A DNA stretch of 64,000 nt from assembly GCF_003943415.1 (NCBI RefSeq), contig NZ_RJPK01000001.1:310001-374000 (forward strand), written 5' to 3'. This document shows, piece by piece, positions 49,651 to 60,208 of the stretch. Numbering within the stretch: position 1 is the stretch's first letter; every line of letters begins with the position of its first letter. This DNA comes from Streptococcus oralis. Its GTDB lineage: Bacteria; Bacillota; Bacilli; Lactobacillales; Streptococcaceae. Under the pieces are notes generated by a model, which was not told the origin of the DNA, ran no database searches, and saw only the letters and a program-made list of their open reading frames with translations. The position numbers were made by a program, and so were the translations under genes.

Positions 49651-50468
49651 TGGCAGATATTAAATTGATTGCACTTGATTTGGATGGCACATTGCTGACA
49701 ACGGATAAAAAGCTGACAGATCGTACCAAGGCGGTCCTCAAGGCTGCGCGTGATCGTGGCATCAAGGTCGTTCTGACAACAGGTCGTCCTTTGAAAGCTA
49801 TGGATTTCTTTCTCCATGAGCTAGGGACTGATGGTCAGGAGGACGAGTACACCATCACCTTTAATGGTGGTCTGGTACAGAAAAATACAGGAGAGATTCT
49901 CGATAAAACCGTCTTTTCAATCGATGATGTGGCACGATTGTATGAGGAAACTGAAAAACTCGGATTACCGTTAGATGCCATTTCAGAAGGAACAGTCTAT
50001 CAAATCCAGTCGGACCAAGAAAGTCTCTATGCTAAGTTCAACCCAGCCCTGACTTTCGTACCTGTCGCTTTTGAAGATCTATCTAGTCAGATGACGTATA
50101 ATAAATGTGTGACCGCCTTTGCCCAAGAACCTTTGGATACAGCGATTCAACAGATTTCTCCAGAATTGTTTGACCAATATGAAATCTTCAAATCGCGTGA
50201 AATGCTATTGGAATGGTCACCGAAAAACGTCCACAAGGCAACAGGTTTAGCGAAATTAATTAAACACTTGGGCATCGACCAAAGTCAAGTTATGGCTTGT
50301 GGGGATGAGGCTAATGATCTTTCCATGATTGAGTGGGCAGGTCTGGGAGTTGCCATGCAAAATGCAGTTCCTGCTGTTAAGGAAGTTGCCAATGTGATTA
50401 CCCCTATGACCAACGACGAGGAAGCCGTTGCCTGGGCTATCGAAGAATACGTGCTAAAGGAGAATTAG
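49650..50468 (+). CDS. Cof-type HAD-family phosphatase, second copy
   Basis: A 272-residue HAD IIB hydrolase with IALDLDGTLL, VLTTGRP and MACGDEANDLSMI as motifs I, II and IV. Only moderately like the preceding gene, so an old duplication. It is followed by ftsY after 3 bp, a conserved streptococcal order (Cof-Cof-ftsY). Confidence 0.92.
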   Translation: MADIKLIALDLDGTLLTTDKKLTDRTKAVLKAARDRGIKVVLTTGRPLKAMDFFLHELGTDGQEDEYTITFNGGLVQKNTGEILDKTVFSIDDVARLYEETEKLGLPLDAISEGTVYQIQSDQESLYAKFNPALTFVPVAFEDLSSQMTYNKCVTAFAQEPLDTAIQQISPELFDQYEIFKSREMLLEWSPKNVHKATGLAKLIKHLGIDQSQVMACGDEANDLSMIEWAGLGVAMQNAVPAVKEVANVITPMTNDEEAVAWAIEEYVLKEN

Positions 50469-50471
50469 AAT

Positions 50472-51779
50472 ATGGGATTATTTGACCGTCTATTCGGGAA
50501 AAAAGAAGAGCCGAAAATCGAAGATGTTGTAAAAGAAGCTCTGGAAAATCTTGATTTATCAGAAGAGGTTGAAGAAAACCAAACGGCAGTCGAAGAAACT
50601 TCTCAGGAAGAGACAGCAAGGGACAAAGTGGAAGAAACACTTGCTCAAGAAGAAATTCCACAGGTCACGACAGATGGGGCCATTGAACCAGAAGCAGTCG
50701 AGGAAATGGCTCAAGAAGAGCCTGAGCTAGAAGCTGATGAATTGGAGCAATTCCAAAAGGCAGAAGAAGTTCTAGAAGAAGAGAGCCAAGAAACTATAGA
50801 GAGCGAAGAAGAGTTCGCGTCTGAAGTAGAAGAAGAAAGTCCTCAGGTTGAAGAAACTGTTCAGGAAAAATATGACCGCAGTCTCAAGAAAACCCGTACG
50901 GGATTCGGAGCTCGTTTGAATGCCTTCTTTGCCAACTTCCGCTCTGTCGATGAGGACTTCTTCGAAGAATTGGAAGAGCTGCTCATCATGAGTGATGTCG
51001 GTGTGCAGGTTGCTTCGAACTTAACAGAAGAGCTTCGCTATGAAGCTAAATTAGAAAACGCTAAGAAGACTGACGCACTTCGTCGTGTCATTATCGAGAA
51101 ATTGGTTGAACTCTATGAGAAGGATGGCAACTACGATGAAAGTATCCACTTCCAAGATGGTTTGACAGTCATGCTCTTTGTTGGTGTTAATGGTGTTGGG
51201 AAAACAACTTCTATCGGGAAATTGGCTCACCGCTACAAACAAGCTGGCAAGAAAGTCATGTTGGTTGCTGCAGATACCTTCCGTGCTGGAGCCGTTGCCC
51301 AGCTAGCAGAATGGGGCCGTCGTGTTGATGTTCCTGTTGTGACGGGGCCTGAAAAAGCTGATCCTGCTAGTGTTGTCTTTGATGGGATGGAACGTGCTGT
51401 AGCAGAAGGAATTGATATTCTCATGATTGATACAGCAGGTCGTCTGCAAAACAAAGACAACCTTATGGCCGAGTTGGAAAAGATTGGTCGTATTATCAAA
51501 CGTGTCGTTCCAGAGGCGCCACATGAAACCTTCCTAGCACTCGATGCGTCAACTGGACAGAATGCCTTGGTACAAGCCAAAGAATTTTCGAAAATTACCC
51601 CTGTTACTGGTATTGTATTGACAAAAATTGACGGAACTGCCCGAGGTGGTGTTGTTCTGGCTATCCGCGAAGAACTCAATATCCCAGTGAAATTAATTGG
51701 TTTCGGTGAAAAAATCGATGATATCGGGGAATTTAACTCAGAAAACTTTATGAAAGGTCTTTTAGAGGGCTTGATTTAA
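50472..51779 (+). CDS. ftsY: Signal recognition particle receptor FtsY
   Basis: A 435-residue SRP GTPase. The N-terminal A domain (about 15-135) is very acidic and Glu-rich; the NG domain follows with G1 GVNGVGKTTSIGKLA, DTFRAGA, DTAGR and TKIDGTARGG. It docks SRP-ribosome complexes at the membrane, together with Ffh, whose gene end is at 1-195. Confidence 0.97.
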   Translation: MGLFDRLFGKKEEPKIEDVVKEALENLDLSEEVEENQTAVEETSQEETARDKVEETLAQEEIPQVTTDGAIEPEAVEEMAQEEPELEADELEQFQKAEEVLEEESQETIESEEEFASEVEEESPQVEETVQEKYDRSLKKTRTGFGARLNAFFANFRSVDEDFFEELEELLIMSDVGVQVASNLTEELRYEAKLENAKKTDALRRVIIEKLVELYEKDGNYDESIHFQDGLTVMLFVGVNGVGKTTSIGKLAHRYKQAGKKVMLVAADTFRAGAVAQLAEWGRRVDVPVVTGPEKADPASVVFDGMERAVAEGIDILMIDTAGRLQNKDNLMAELEKIGRIIKRVVPEAPHETFLALDASTGQNALVQAKEFSKITPVTGIVLTKIDGTARGGVVLAIREELNIPVKLIGFGEKIDDIGEFNSENFMKGLLEGLI

Positions 51780-51784
51780 TACAA

Positions 51785-51822
51785 AATAAATATCCTGCAA
51801 GTCAATCTTGCAGGATATTTTT
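51785..51822. terminator. Bidirectional terminator between ftsY and zwf
   Basis: A perfect 14-bp stem, AAATATCCTGCAAG / CTTGCAGGATATTT, with a 5-base loop. Confidence 0.9.
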
Positions 51823-51823
51823 G

Positions 51824-53311
51824 CTATTCTAAACGGCCATCTTCACGATAGGCGATATCTGGTTGCCAGGTCCATTTGGCTCCATATTTTTCAAGTAAGT
51901 CAAAGCTAGCTTGTGGTCCCATGCTTCCAGCTTTATAATCGTAGAGTGGAGCTCCATTTTCAGCCCAGAGCTCTTCGATACGGTCAATCAATTTCCAAGA
52001 AGCACTTACTTCATCCCAGTGGCTAAAATTGGTTGGGTTGTTGTTCAAGACATCGTAGATCAGTTTCTCGTAAGGATCTGGTGAAGCTCCAGTAGCGGTA
52101 GCATCTGTACGATAATCCAGAGAGCTTGGTGCTAGGTTAAATTCTTCACCTACTTGTTTACCATTGAGGCTGAGAGAGAAGCCCTCTGTTGGCTGGATAT
52201 AGATGGTTAAGATATTTGGTGCCAATGGTTCTCCGAAGATAGAGTCCATTTGCTTAAAGACGATATTGACATGAGTGCCTTTTTCTGTCAGGCGTTTACC
52301 AGTACGGAAGAAGAAAGGAACGCCACGGAAGCGATCGCTGTCTACAAAGAAGGCACCGGATGCAAAGGTTTCTGTTGTAGACTCAGGGTTAACGTTTGGC
52401 TCGCTACGGTAGGAAATGTATTTCTTACCATCAATCTTTCCAGAACGGTATTGACCACGGATAAAGTGTTCTTTTAGTTCTTCCTCACTTGGTTGGTGGA
52501 GATTTTTAAATACTTTAATCTTCTCAGCACGAATCTCATCTTTTGTAAAGCTGGCAGGCTTGTCCATGGCTAAAAGTGATAAAAGCTGGAGAGTGTGGTT
52601 TTGAACCATGTCACGGAGGGCACCAGATTCATCATAGTAGCCACCACGTTCCTCAACTCCCAAGCGCTCAGCAAAGGTAATCTGCACATTATCAATGTGC
52701 TCACGGTTCCAAACATTTTCAAAGATCATATTGGCAAAACGAACCGCAAAGATACTTTGAATCATTTCTTTCCCCAAGTAATGGTCGATACGGTAGATCT
52801 GTTCTTCATCAAATGTTGCTAAAAGATCTTCATTCAGCTTACTTGCAGTTTCATAGTCTGTACCAAAAGGTTTTTCAACAATCAAGCGCTCAAAGCCTTT
52901 GCCGTCAACGATGTTTTCAGACTTGAGGTGTTTGGCAATGGTACCAAAGAATTGAGGAGCCATCGATAGGAAGAAGAGTTTGTTGTGGTCCGTTTGGTAT
53001 TTCTCATCAAGCTCAGCCTGTAATTCACGTAAAGCAATGTAATTATCAGTATCATTAACATCATGACTTTGATAGTAGAAATGACTAGCAAACTCTTGGG
53101 CTTGCTCGGTACTATCTGCCAAATCAAGGATGGACTCGACAACTACAGATTCAAAATATTCCTTACTCCAAGGTCTACGAGCTGTTCCGATAACTGCAAA
53201 ATGTTCAGAGAGATTGCCTGATTTATAGAGTCTGAAAAGGGAAGGGTAGAGTTTGCGTTTAGCTAAATCTCCACTCGCACCGAAAATTGTAACAATAACC
53301 TTTGATGACAT
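51824..53311 (-). CDS. zwf: Glucose-6-phosphate 1-dehydrogenase
   Basis: A 495-residue enzyme of the oxidative pentose phosphate pathway. The NADP-binding GASGDLAKRKLYPSLFRL start and the active-site RIDHYLGKE (about residues 176-184) are intact. Convergent with ftsY. Confidence 0.97.
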   Translation of the reverse strand: MSSKVIVTIFGASGDLAKRKLYPSLFRLYKSGNLSEHFAVIGTARRPWSKEYFESVVVESILDLADSTEQAQEFASHFYYQSHDVNDTDNYIALRELQAELDEKYQTDHNKLFFLSMAPQFFGTIAKHLKSENIVDGKGFERLIVEKPFGTDYETASKLNEDLLATFDEEQIYRIDHYLGKEMIQSIFAVRFANMIFENVWNREHIDNVQITFAERLGVEERGGYYDESGALRDMVQNHTLQLLSLLAMDKPASFTKDEIRAEKIKVFKNLHQPSEEELKEHFIRGQYRSGKIDGKKYISYRSEPNVNPESTTETFASGAFFVDSDRFRGVPFFFRTGKRLTEKGTHVNIVFKQMDSIFGEPLAPNILTIYIQPTEGFSLSLNGKQVGEEFNLAPSSLDYRTDATATGASPDPYEKLIYDVLNNNPTNFSHWDEVSASWKLIDRIEELWAENGAPLYDYKAGSMGPQASFDLLEKYGAKWTWQPDIAYREDGRLE

Positions 53312-53430
53312 CTAGCTACCTAATTTCTATATTTTTTCCTAGTTGGACTAGGGATGAGATTTCCTCATTATCATAGTTTTTATTTTATCATAATTTTCAA
53401 AAAAATCAAAAAATCCAATACGTAATTAAA

Positions 53431-53456
53431 AAACTGTAAGGATTTCCTTACAGTTT
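53431..53456 (-). terminator. Terminator of the glutamine ABC importer genes
   Basis: A perfect 11-bp stem (AAACTGTAAGG / CCTTACAGTTT). On the minus strand it ends in a T run. Confidence 0.85.
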
Positions 53457-53460
53457 CGTT

Positions 53461-54201
53461 TTATACGTTTAGGACCTTGTCCAAGAACTCTTTCAGACGA
53501 GGGTGTTGTGGGTTATCAAAGATTTGGTCTGGTGTTCCATCTTCCAGGAATTCACCATCAGCCGTAAAGATAACACGATTGGCTACCTGACGAGCAAATC
53601 CCATCTCGTGGGTTACGATGATCATGGTCATACCTTGCTCCGCCAATTCCTTCATAACGTTTAGTACATCTCCAACCATCTCGGGGTCGAGGGCAGAAGT
53701 TGGCTCATCAAAGAGCATGATGTCAGGATTCATGGCTAGACCACGTGCGATAGCCACACGTTGTTTTTGACCACCTGAAAGGCTATCTGGGTTGGCATTC
53801 GCTTTATCTGCTAGTCCAACCTTTTCAAGCAATTCCATCCCCAATTTTTCAGCTTCTTCTTTGGTCATCCGTTTGTGTTCAATAGGTGCAAAAGTGATAT
53901 TCTCTAGGACGGACATATGAGGGAAGAGGTTGAAGTGTTGGAAAACCATTCCTACGTTCTCACGAACATGGTCGACATTGGTCGATTTTTCAGTCAAATC
54001 ATAACCATTTACTGTGATATGGCCACTCGTTACCTCCTCGAGAAGGTTAAGGCTACGGAGGAAAGTGGATTTACCAGAACCGGAAGGACCGATGATACAA
54101 ACAACATCTCCTTCATAGAATTTGGTTGTAATACCTTTCAAAACTTCATTTTTTCCATAATACTTATGCAAATCATTTACATCAATTTTTAGTTTTGCCA
54201 T
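53461..54201 (-). CDS. glnQ: Glutamine-type ABC transporter ATP-binding protein
   Basis: A 246-residue ATPase with Walker A ([12 protein letters not shown]), signature (LSGGQKQR), Walker B ([13 protein letters not shown]) and switch His (VTHEMGFA), typical of the GlnQ/HisP group. It follows the fused binding protein/permease gene with a one-base overlap and energises it. Confidence 0.93.
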   Translation of the reverse strand: MAKLKIDVNDLHKYYGKNEVLKGITTKFYEGDVVCIIGPSGSGKSTFLRSLNLLEEVTSGHITVNGYDLTEKSTNVDHVRENVGMVFQHFNLFPHMSVLENITFAPIEHKRMTKEEAEKLGMELLEKVGLADKANANPDSLSGGQKQRVAIARGLAMNPDIMLFDEPTSALDPEMVGDVLNVMKELAEQGMTMIIVTHEMGFARQVANRVIFTADGEFLEDGTPDQIFDNPQHPRLKEFLDKVLNV

Positions 54202-55649
54202 TAACGAATCCTCTTTTCTAAGCGTTTCGCTAGTCTAGTCAAAAGCGTGATAATTACAAGATAGAAGATAGCAAGGATTGCATACATCTTGAAACTTTGG
54301 TAGTTACGGGCGATGATAATCTTACCAGTTTGGAAGAGTTCAACCAGACCGATAGCTGACACGATAGTTGTATCTTTAAGAGCAATAACGAACTGGTTGA
54401 CGAAGTTTGGAAGCATTAGTTTAGTTGCTTGCGGCAAGATAATCTTACGCATGGTTTTTCCATAAGAGATACCAAGACTGCGACTGGCCTCCATTTGACC
54501 AACTGGAACGGCTTGGATACCACCACGAACAATTTCAGCAATATAAGCAGCCGAATTTAGCGAAAGGGCAATGGTACCAGCAACAAAGTCGTTGATTGGA
54601 CTTTGTTGGCCTGTGATAGACTCGATGAAGTTTGGAATTCCCCAGAAGATGAAGGCTGCAAGAATCATCAAAGGAATACCACGAATAACGTCAACGAAAA
54701 TCTCAGAGATAAGACGAAGAGATTTGTATGGACTAACGCTGAACATACCAAAGATAATCCCAATCACGATCGCAATCGCAAACGAAATAAGGGCTAGAGC
54801 GAGAGTGATTCCAAGCCCGCTAAGGAGTTGCTTGTAGTTGTTTTGAAGCAAACCCCAGATAGTGGTTTCGTCAACTGTATTTGTAGAAGTAGTTGATGCT
54901 TCGCTGGCTAGATACTTGTCAAGAATTTTTTGGAATTCACCGTTTGCTTTTAGGTTGGCAAGTCCCTTGTTGAACATCTGAATCAATTCAGGATTGCTGC
55001 CTTTCTTGACTGCAAAGGCTGTTTCACCGATTGGAGTTCCAGCGATTGGCGTTTTCAATTTTTGCCCTTGGCTGATAGAATATTTGAGAACAGGCTCATC
55101 ATCCATCACGGCATCGATAGCTCCAGTGTTTAGACTGTCATACATAGAAGAGCCATCTGAAAAAGTTTTAATTTTGTAGCCGTATTTGCTTTGGTTCTCT
55201 GTAAGGAATGTTTGAGAAGCCGTCCCGTTTTTAACACCAACTGTCTTATCCTTGAGGTCTTCATAAGAAGCGATGGTGCTTGATTCTTTTACACCGAGAA
55301 TGGTATTAGCAGTGTAGTAGGAATCTGAGAAGTCAAACGTTGCTTTACGAGCATCCGTCACAGACATACCAGCGATGATACCATCAGCTTGTCCAGCCTG
55401 AACGGCGCTGATAGCTGCATCAAATCCAGGATTGGTAATTTCAATCTCAATTCCTTGATCCTTGGCAATAGCCTTGATCAAGTCCATATCAATACCAGTG
55501 TACTCGTTGTTTGAATTTTGAAATACGAAGGGAGCAAAAGATGAATCACTGGCAATAACATACTTGGATTTAACTGTGTCAGCTTTTACTACTCCTAGTG
55601 AGAAAATGGGAAATAAAATTAGCAAAAATGCTAGGATTTTTTTCTTCAT
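54201..55649 (-). CDS. Fused substrate-binding protein and permease of a glutamine-type ABC importer
   Basis: A 482-residue fusion. A signal peptide (1-25) leads to a single SBP_bac_3 domain (about 30-250), followed by a GlnP-type permease domain with about five helices (about 270-480) and the EAA loop [20 protein letters not shown]. The binding protein is thereby tethered to the channel. The open frame begins at 55706, but GGAGA before the ATG at 55649 and the signal peptide [10 protein letters not shown] fix the start. Ligand probably glutamine or glutamate. Confidence 0.92.
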   Translation of the reverse strand: MKKKILAFLLILFPIFSLGVVKADTVKSKYVIASDSSFAPFVFQNSNNEYTGIDMDLIKAIAKDQGIEIEITNPGFDAAISAVQAGQADGIIAGMSVTDARKATFDFSDSYYTANTILGVKESSTIASYEDLKDKTVGVKNGTASQTFLTENQSKYGYKIKTFSDGSSMYDSLNTGAIDAVMDDEPVLKYSISQGQKLKTPIAGTPIGETAFAVKKGSNPELIQMFNKGLANLKANGEFQKILDKYLASEASTTSTNTVDETTIWGLLQNNYKQLLSGLGITLALALISFAIAIVIGIIFGMFSVSPYKSLRLISEIFVDVIRGIPLMILAAFIFWGIPNFIESITGQQSPINDFVAGTIALSLNSAAYIAEIVRGGIQAVPVGQMEASRSLGISYGKTMRKIILPQATKLMLPNFVNQFVIALKDTTIVSAIGLVELFQTGKIIIARNYQSFKMYAILAIFYLVIITLLTRLAKRLEKRIR

Positions 55650-55760
55650 TTTAAGTCTCCTTTCCGAATATTTTCCCATTATAACAGAAAATATTTCAGA
55701 AGGCAAATTTTACAGACTTATATGTTAGAAAATATAACATAAAAGCCCTTTGTTTCTTTC

Positions 55761-55788
55761 TTGAATTGCCACTACAAAGTGCTATAAT
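55761..55788 (+). promoter_or_regulatory. Promoter of the CPBP protease gene
   Basis: TTGAAT (55761-55766), 16-base spacer, TATAAT (55783-55788) with an upstream TG. Confidence 0.65.
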
Positions 55789-55822
55789 AATAGCATATAA
55801 TAGAAGAAATGAGGGTAGGAAC

Positions 55823-56776
55823 ATGAAGAATAAAAAAATATTTAAAGACTTCCAATCTTCCCAAACGGGTTTAAATATTTACACAAGTCCTTTGTTAGCC
55901 TTTGTTTTTGTCTTTATAGGAGAGTTTGTTGCATATACTTTGTATGGTATTAGTTTGTTAGCTCTCATCGGACTTGCTAGAAATTTTGGAGAGGCTGGTC
56001 AAAATCTTGCAACTTACTTGCAAACCTTGCAGCAGAGCTTGACGGATAAAACAAGTGACTTTCGTTTAATTTTAGCATTGCTGTCCTTTGGTTTTATTCT
56101 CAATACTGTGTTCAGATGGACTAAAAAAGTTGAGAAAAGATCTATTAGAACCTTGGGATTTTATAGAGAAAATTTCCTTAGCAGTCTTCTGAAAGGATTT
56201 GGCCTAGGTTTGGCACTTTTTCTTCTGACCTTGTTAGGTTTGGTGGTCTTGGGGCAATATCGTTTGGAATCCATTCGCTTGAATCCTTATTCGCTTACTT
56301 TTGTCGTCTTTACTATCCCATTTTGGATTTTACAGGGGACAGCAGAAGAAGTGGTGTCCCGTGCTTGGCTTCTTCCACAATTGGCCTCAAGAACCAATCT
56401 AAAACTTGCTGTTGTCATATCTAGCATATTCTTTACCCTGCTTCATGTGGGAAATTCTGGTCTAACACCTCTATCTCTAGTGAATCTCTTCTTATTCGGA
56501 GTTGCCATGGCTCTTTACCTTCTCAAAACTGATACAGTTTGGGGTGTTGCAGGTATTCATGGAGCTTGGAATTTTGCTCAGGGCAATATTTTTGGCATTT
56601 TAGTTAGCGGTCAACCGTCAGGAACGTCTCTGATGATCTTTTTACCACAAGGCGATCAAGGCTGGCTATCAGGAGGCTCTTTTGGGATTGAAGGTTCTAT
56701 CATGACAAGTTTAGTCTTGTTACTTCTGATTGTCTATCTCGCTAATCAATTAAAGAAAGAAAATGAAAGGATGTGA
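55823..56776 (+). CDS. CPBP family intramembrane glutamic endopeptidase
   Basis: A 317-residue membrane protein with about eight helices. The Abi/CPBP motifs are present: EE-x3-R in GTAEEVVSRAWLL (about 188-200), FTLLHVGNSG, and HGAWNFAQG. Members process prenylated proteins or take part in bacteriocin immunity; no bacteriocin gene is nearby. The start is the ATG at 55823 after AGGGTAGGA. Confidence 0.88.
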   Translation: MKNKKIFKDFQSSQTGLNIYTSPLLAFVFVFIGEFVAYTLYGISLLALIGLARNFGEAGQNLATYLQTLQQSLTDKTSDFRLILALLSFGFILNTVFRWTKKVEKRSIRTLGFYRENFLSSLLKGFGLGLALFLLTLLGLVVLGQYRLESIRLNPYSLTFVVFTIPFWILQGTAEEVVSRAWLLPQLASRTNLKLAVVISSIFFTLLHVGNSGLTPLSLVNLFLFGVAMALYLLKTDTVWGVAGIHGAWNFAQGNIFGILVSGQPSGTSLMIFLPQGDQGWLSGGSFGIEGSIMTSLVLLLLIVYLANQLKKENERM

Positions 56777-56815
56777 CTTAGGTCCGTCCTTTTCTTCGTG
56801 AAAATGCTATAAGTA

Positions 56816-56824
56816 TGCTAAAAT
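56816..56824 (+). promoter_or_regulatory. Extended -10 promoter of uvrB
   Basis: TGCTAAAAT, 29 bases before the ATG. Confidence 0.5.
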
Positions 56825-56852
56825 AGGAATAGCACATGGAGAGAGGATTCTT

Positions 56853-58841
56853 ATGATCAATCGGATTACAGATAATAAATTTAAACTAGTATCAAAATAC
56901 GAACCTTCAGGAGATCAACCCCAGGCAATTGAGCAGTTGGTTGATAATATTGAAGGTGGAGAGAAAGCCCAAATTTTGATGGGGGCGACGGGTACAGGGA
57001 AGACCTATACCATGAGTCAGGTCATTTCCAAAGTCAATAAACCAACTTTGGTCATTGCCCATAACAAAACCCTAGCTGGTCAGCTCTATGGAGAGTTTAA
57101 GGAATTTTTCCCTGAAAATGCTGTTGAGTACTTTGTGTCCTACTATGACTATTACCAACCAGAGGCCTATGTACCTTCTAGCGATACCTATATTGAAAAG
57201 GACAGCTCTGTTAATGACGAGATTGACAAGCTCCGCCACTCAGCGACTTCAGCCCTTCTGGAACGTAATGATGTCATCGTTGTGGCTTCTGTCTCTTGTA
57301 TCTATGGTTTAGGTTCGCCTAAGGAATACTCTGATAGCGTGGTTAGTCTCCGTCCAGGTCTTGAGATTTCGCGTGATAAACTCTTGAATGACTTGGTAGA
57401 TATTCAGTTTGAACGCAATGATATTGATTTCCAACGGGGAAGATTTCGCGTTCGTGGGGATGTGGTAGAGATTTTTCCAGCTTCCCGAGATGAACACGCT
57501 TTTCGAGTAGAGTTTTTCGGGGATGAGATTGACCGTATCCGTGAAGTTGAGGCTTTGACAGGTCAGGTATTGGGAGAAGTGGATCATTTGGCGATTTTCC
57601 CTGCGACTCACTTTGTGACCAATGACGATCACATGGAAGTTGCTATTGCCAAGATTCAGGCAGAGTTGGAAGAGCAGTTAGCTGTCTTTGAGAAGGAAGG
57701 AAAACTGCTAGAAGCCCAGCGTTTGAAACAACGGACAGAGTATGATATCGAGATGTTACGTGAGATGGGTTATACAAATGGGGTTGAAAACTACTCTCGT
57801 CACATGGATGGTCGTAGCGAAGGAGAGCCCCCTTATACGCTTCTTGACTTTTTCCCAGATGATTTCTTAATCATGATTGACGAGAGCCACATGACTATGG
57901 GGCAGATTAAGGGAATGTACAATGGAGACCGTTCTCGTAAGGAAATGCTGGTTAATTATGGTTTCCGCTTGCCGTCTGCCTTGGACAATCGTCCTCTACG
58001 TCGGGAGGAGTTTGAAAGTCATGTGCATCAGATTGTTTACGTTTCAGCGACACCTGGTGACTATGAAAATGAACAGACCGAGACAGTGATCGAGCAAATC
58101 ATTCGCCCAACAGGGCTTCTAGACCCAGAGGTGGAAGTCCGTCCAACTATGGGACAGATTGATGACCTCTTAGGTGAAATCAATGCCCGTGTTGAAAAAA
58201 ATGAGCGAACCTTTATCACAACCTTGACCAAGAAGATGGCAGAAGACTTGACCGACTACTTTAAGGAAATGGGTATCAAGGTTAAGTACATGCACTCGGA
58301 TATCAAGACTTTAGAGCGGACTGAGATTATCCGTGACCTACGTTTGGGTGTCTTTGATGTCTTGGTCGGAATCAACTTGCTCCGTGAAGGGATTGACGTT
58401 CCTGAGGTAAGCTTGGTTGCCATTCTCGATGCTGATAAGGAAGGTTTCCTTCGTAACGAACGTGGCCTCATCCAGACCATTGGACGTGCTGCACGTAATA
58501 GCGAAGGACATGTCATCATGTATGCGGACACGGTGACTCAGTCTATGCAACGTGCCATCGATGAAACGGCCCGTCGTCGGAAAATTCAGATGGCTTATAA
58601 TGAAGAGCATGGTATCGTTCCACAAACCATTAAGAAAGAAATCCGTGACCTGATTGCCGTAACCAAGGCAGTTGCCAAGGAAGAGGACAAGGAAGTAGAT
58701 ATCAATAGCCTCAACAAACAAGAACGCAAAGACCTTGTCAAGAAACTAGAGAAACAAATGCAAGAAGCCGTCGAAGTGCTTGACTTTGAACTGGCAGCTC
58801 AGATCCGTGATATGATGCTGGAAGTCAAGGCGTTAAACTGA
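56853..58841 (+). CDS. uvrB: Excinuclease ABC subunit B
   Basis: A full-length 662-residue UvrB. Walker A is GATGTGKT (about residue 44), the DNA-opening beta-hairpin is [12 protein letters not shown], and the helicase motifs IDESH and GRAARN are present. The C-terminal UVR domain ([20 protein letters not shown]) binds UvrC. Part of this 3' end is repeated at 59996-60189, beyond the acyltransferase gene. Confidence 0.98.
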   Translation: MINRITDNKFKLVSKYEPSGDQPQAIEQLVDNIEGGEKAQILMGATGTGKTYTMSQVISKVNKPTLVIAHNKTLAGQLYGEFKEFFPENAVEYFVSYYDYYQPEAYVPSSDTYIEKDSSVNDEIDKLRHSATSALLERNDVIVVASVSCIYGLGSPKEYSDSVVSLRPGLEISRDKLLNDLVDIQFERNDIDFQRGRFRVRGDVVEIFPASRDEHAFRVEFFGDEIDRIREVEALTGQVLGEVDHLAIFPATHFVTNDDHMEVAIAKIQAELEEQLAVFEKEGKLLEAQRLKQRTEYDIEMLREMGYTNGVENYSRHMDGRSEGEPPYTLLDFFPDDFLIMIDESHMTMGQIKGMYNGDRSRKEMLVNYGFRLPSALDNRPLRREEFESHVHQIVYVSATPGDYENEQTETVIEQIIRPTGLLDPEVEVRPTMGQIDDLLGEINARVEKNERTFITTLTKKMAEDLTDYFKEMGIKVKYMHSDIKTLERTEIIRDLRLGVFDVLVGINLLREGIDVPEVSLVAILDADKEGFLRNERGLIQTIGRAARNSEGHVIMYADTVTQSMQRAIDETARRRKIQMAYNEEHGIVPQTIKKEIRDLIAVTKAVAKEEDKEVDINSLNKQERKDLVKKLEKQMQEAVEVLDFELAAQIRDMMLEVKALN

Positions 58842-58881
58842 AAAAATTATAAAGAAATAGAAATATATAGAAAGACATAAT

Positions 58882-59919
58882 ATGACAGCAAAAAAAACTA
58901 GACACATAGGCATTGAATGTTGTAGAATTTTAGCTATGTTGATGATTTGCAATTTACATGTTTTGGGTATGGGAGGCATTTTGGAGAAAGTTGATAGTCA
59001 AAAAGATCTTTACTATATTTTTGCAAATTTTTTAGAAGCTTTCTCATATTCAGCTGTAAATATTTATATTTTAATCAGTGGGTATGTCGGTCTTTATTCA
59101 CAATTTAGTTATAAAAAAATGTTTAGTTTTTGGGTACAGATTATTTTCTATACTATTTCAATTACTTTTGTATTTGCTATTTTTTCAAAATCATCTGTCA
59201 ACTTAAGTGATTGGTTTTCAGCTTTTACTCCAATAAGTCATGGACAGTATTGGTATATGAGTTGTTATTTTGGTTTAGTCTTAATAGCACCATTTTTGAA
59301 TCAAGCAGTGCTGACATTGAAAAAAGAACTATTGCTTCCAATTATTAGTGGAGCATTTATATACTTTTCCGTCATACCCACAGTATTTAAACAAGATACT
59401 CTGGGTCTGTGGGGTGGATATAGTGTATTATGGATGATTCTCTTGTACACTTTAGGAGCAATTATTAGAAAATTCAATTACGAAAGTCATTTTCAAATAC
59501 GTAATGTTAGTGGTTTAATTTTATTTCTAACTAGTTTAACTTTTATATTGTGCTGGTTTGGTTATGAACAGTGGAGAAGTTATATTTCTCCAACGGTCAC
59601 ACTTCAAGGCATAGCAATCTTTTTACTATTCTTGAAAATTAAAAATCTTCCTTTAACTTTTAAGAGACTAGTTCTTTTAGTATCTCCACTAACTTTGGGG
59701 ATTTATCTGTTTCATGTACATCCTCTTATTTTTAGAAGAATTATACCAAACATTTATACTTTAGTTGAAGAACAAGAATTACTCATGTTTGTCATTATTA
59801 TTCTAGTTATGACACTTGTCCTATTTTTTTCAGGCGCTATCATTGAGTATTTTAGAAATAAATTAATGGCGTATATTCTCGCTTTAATTAAGAATTTAAA
59901 AAATCTTAAACAAACTTAA
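58882..59919 (+). CDS. Membrane acyltransferase (acyltransferase 3 / OafA-WecH type)
   Basis: A 345-residue protein with about ten membrane helices. The early GIECCRILAMLMICNLHVLG has the His expected for acyltransferase 3, and TLGIYLFHVHPL near the end is also typical. It likely O-acetylates a cell-surface glycan. AT-rich compared with uvrB and flanked by a uvrB duplication, so probably acquired by recombination. Confidence 0.85.
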   Translation: MTAKKTRHIGIECCRILAMLMICNLHVLGMGGILEKVDSQKDLYYIFANFLEAFSYSAVNIYILISGYVGLYSQFSYKKMFSFWVQIIFYTISITFVFAIFSKSSVNLSDWFSAFTPISHGQYWYMSCYFGLVLIAPFLNQAVLTLKKELLLPIISGAFIYFSVIPTVFKQDTLGLWGGYSVLWMILLYTLGAIIRKFNYESHFQIRNVSGLILFLTSLTFILCWFGYEQWRSYISPTVTLQGIAIFLLFLKIKNLPLTFKRLVLLVSPLTLGIYLFHVHPLIFRRIIPNIYTLVEEQELLMFVIIILVMTLVLFFSGAIIEYFRNKLMAYILALIKNLKNLKQT

Positions 59920-59995
59920 AACTTTATTGTTTTATTAAAAATAGGAGCAAGAGCACTAAATTATACACTGAGACAGTGACCTTAAACTTTTACTG

Positions 59996-60189
59996 AGATT
60001 ATCTCTAACCTGATTGCCATAACCAAGGCGGTTGATAAGGAAGTCGATATCAATAGCCTCAACAAACAAGAGCGCAAAGAACTCGTCAAGAAACTAGAGA
60101 AACAAATGCAAGAAGCTGTCGAAGTGCTTGACTTTGAACTGGCAGCGCAGATTCGAGATATGATGCTGGAAGTCAAGGCGTTGGATTAG
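59996..60189 (+). pseudogene. Duplicated 3' end of uvrB
   Basis: Encodes about 64 residues of the UvrB C terminus (LIAITKAV, then [20 protein letters not shown] and [16 protein letters not shown] and a stop). It matches 58646-58841 closely, with a 12-base in-frame deletion (AKEE lost) and scattered third-position changes. It has no start. It marks a recombination junction around the acyltransferase gene. Confidence 0.92.
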
Positions 60190-60208
60190 AATTTTAGAAG
60201 GAGATAAA

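Noticed and set aside
53461..55649. Frame fusion by sequencing error of binding protein and permease
   Set aside because: Single-gene SBP-permease fusions are usual for streptococcal glutamine importers; lengths and domain borders are normal.
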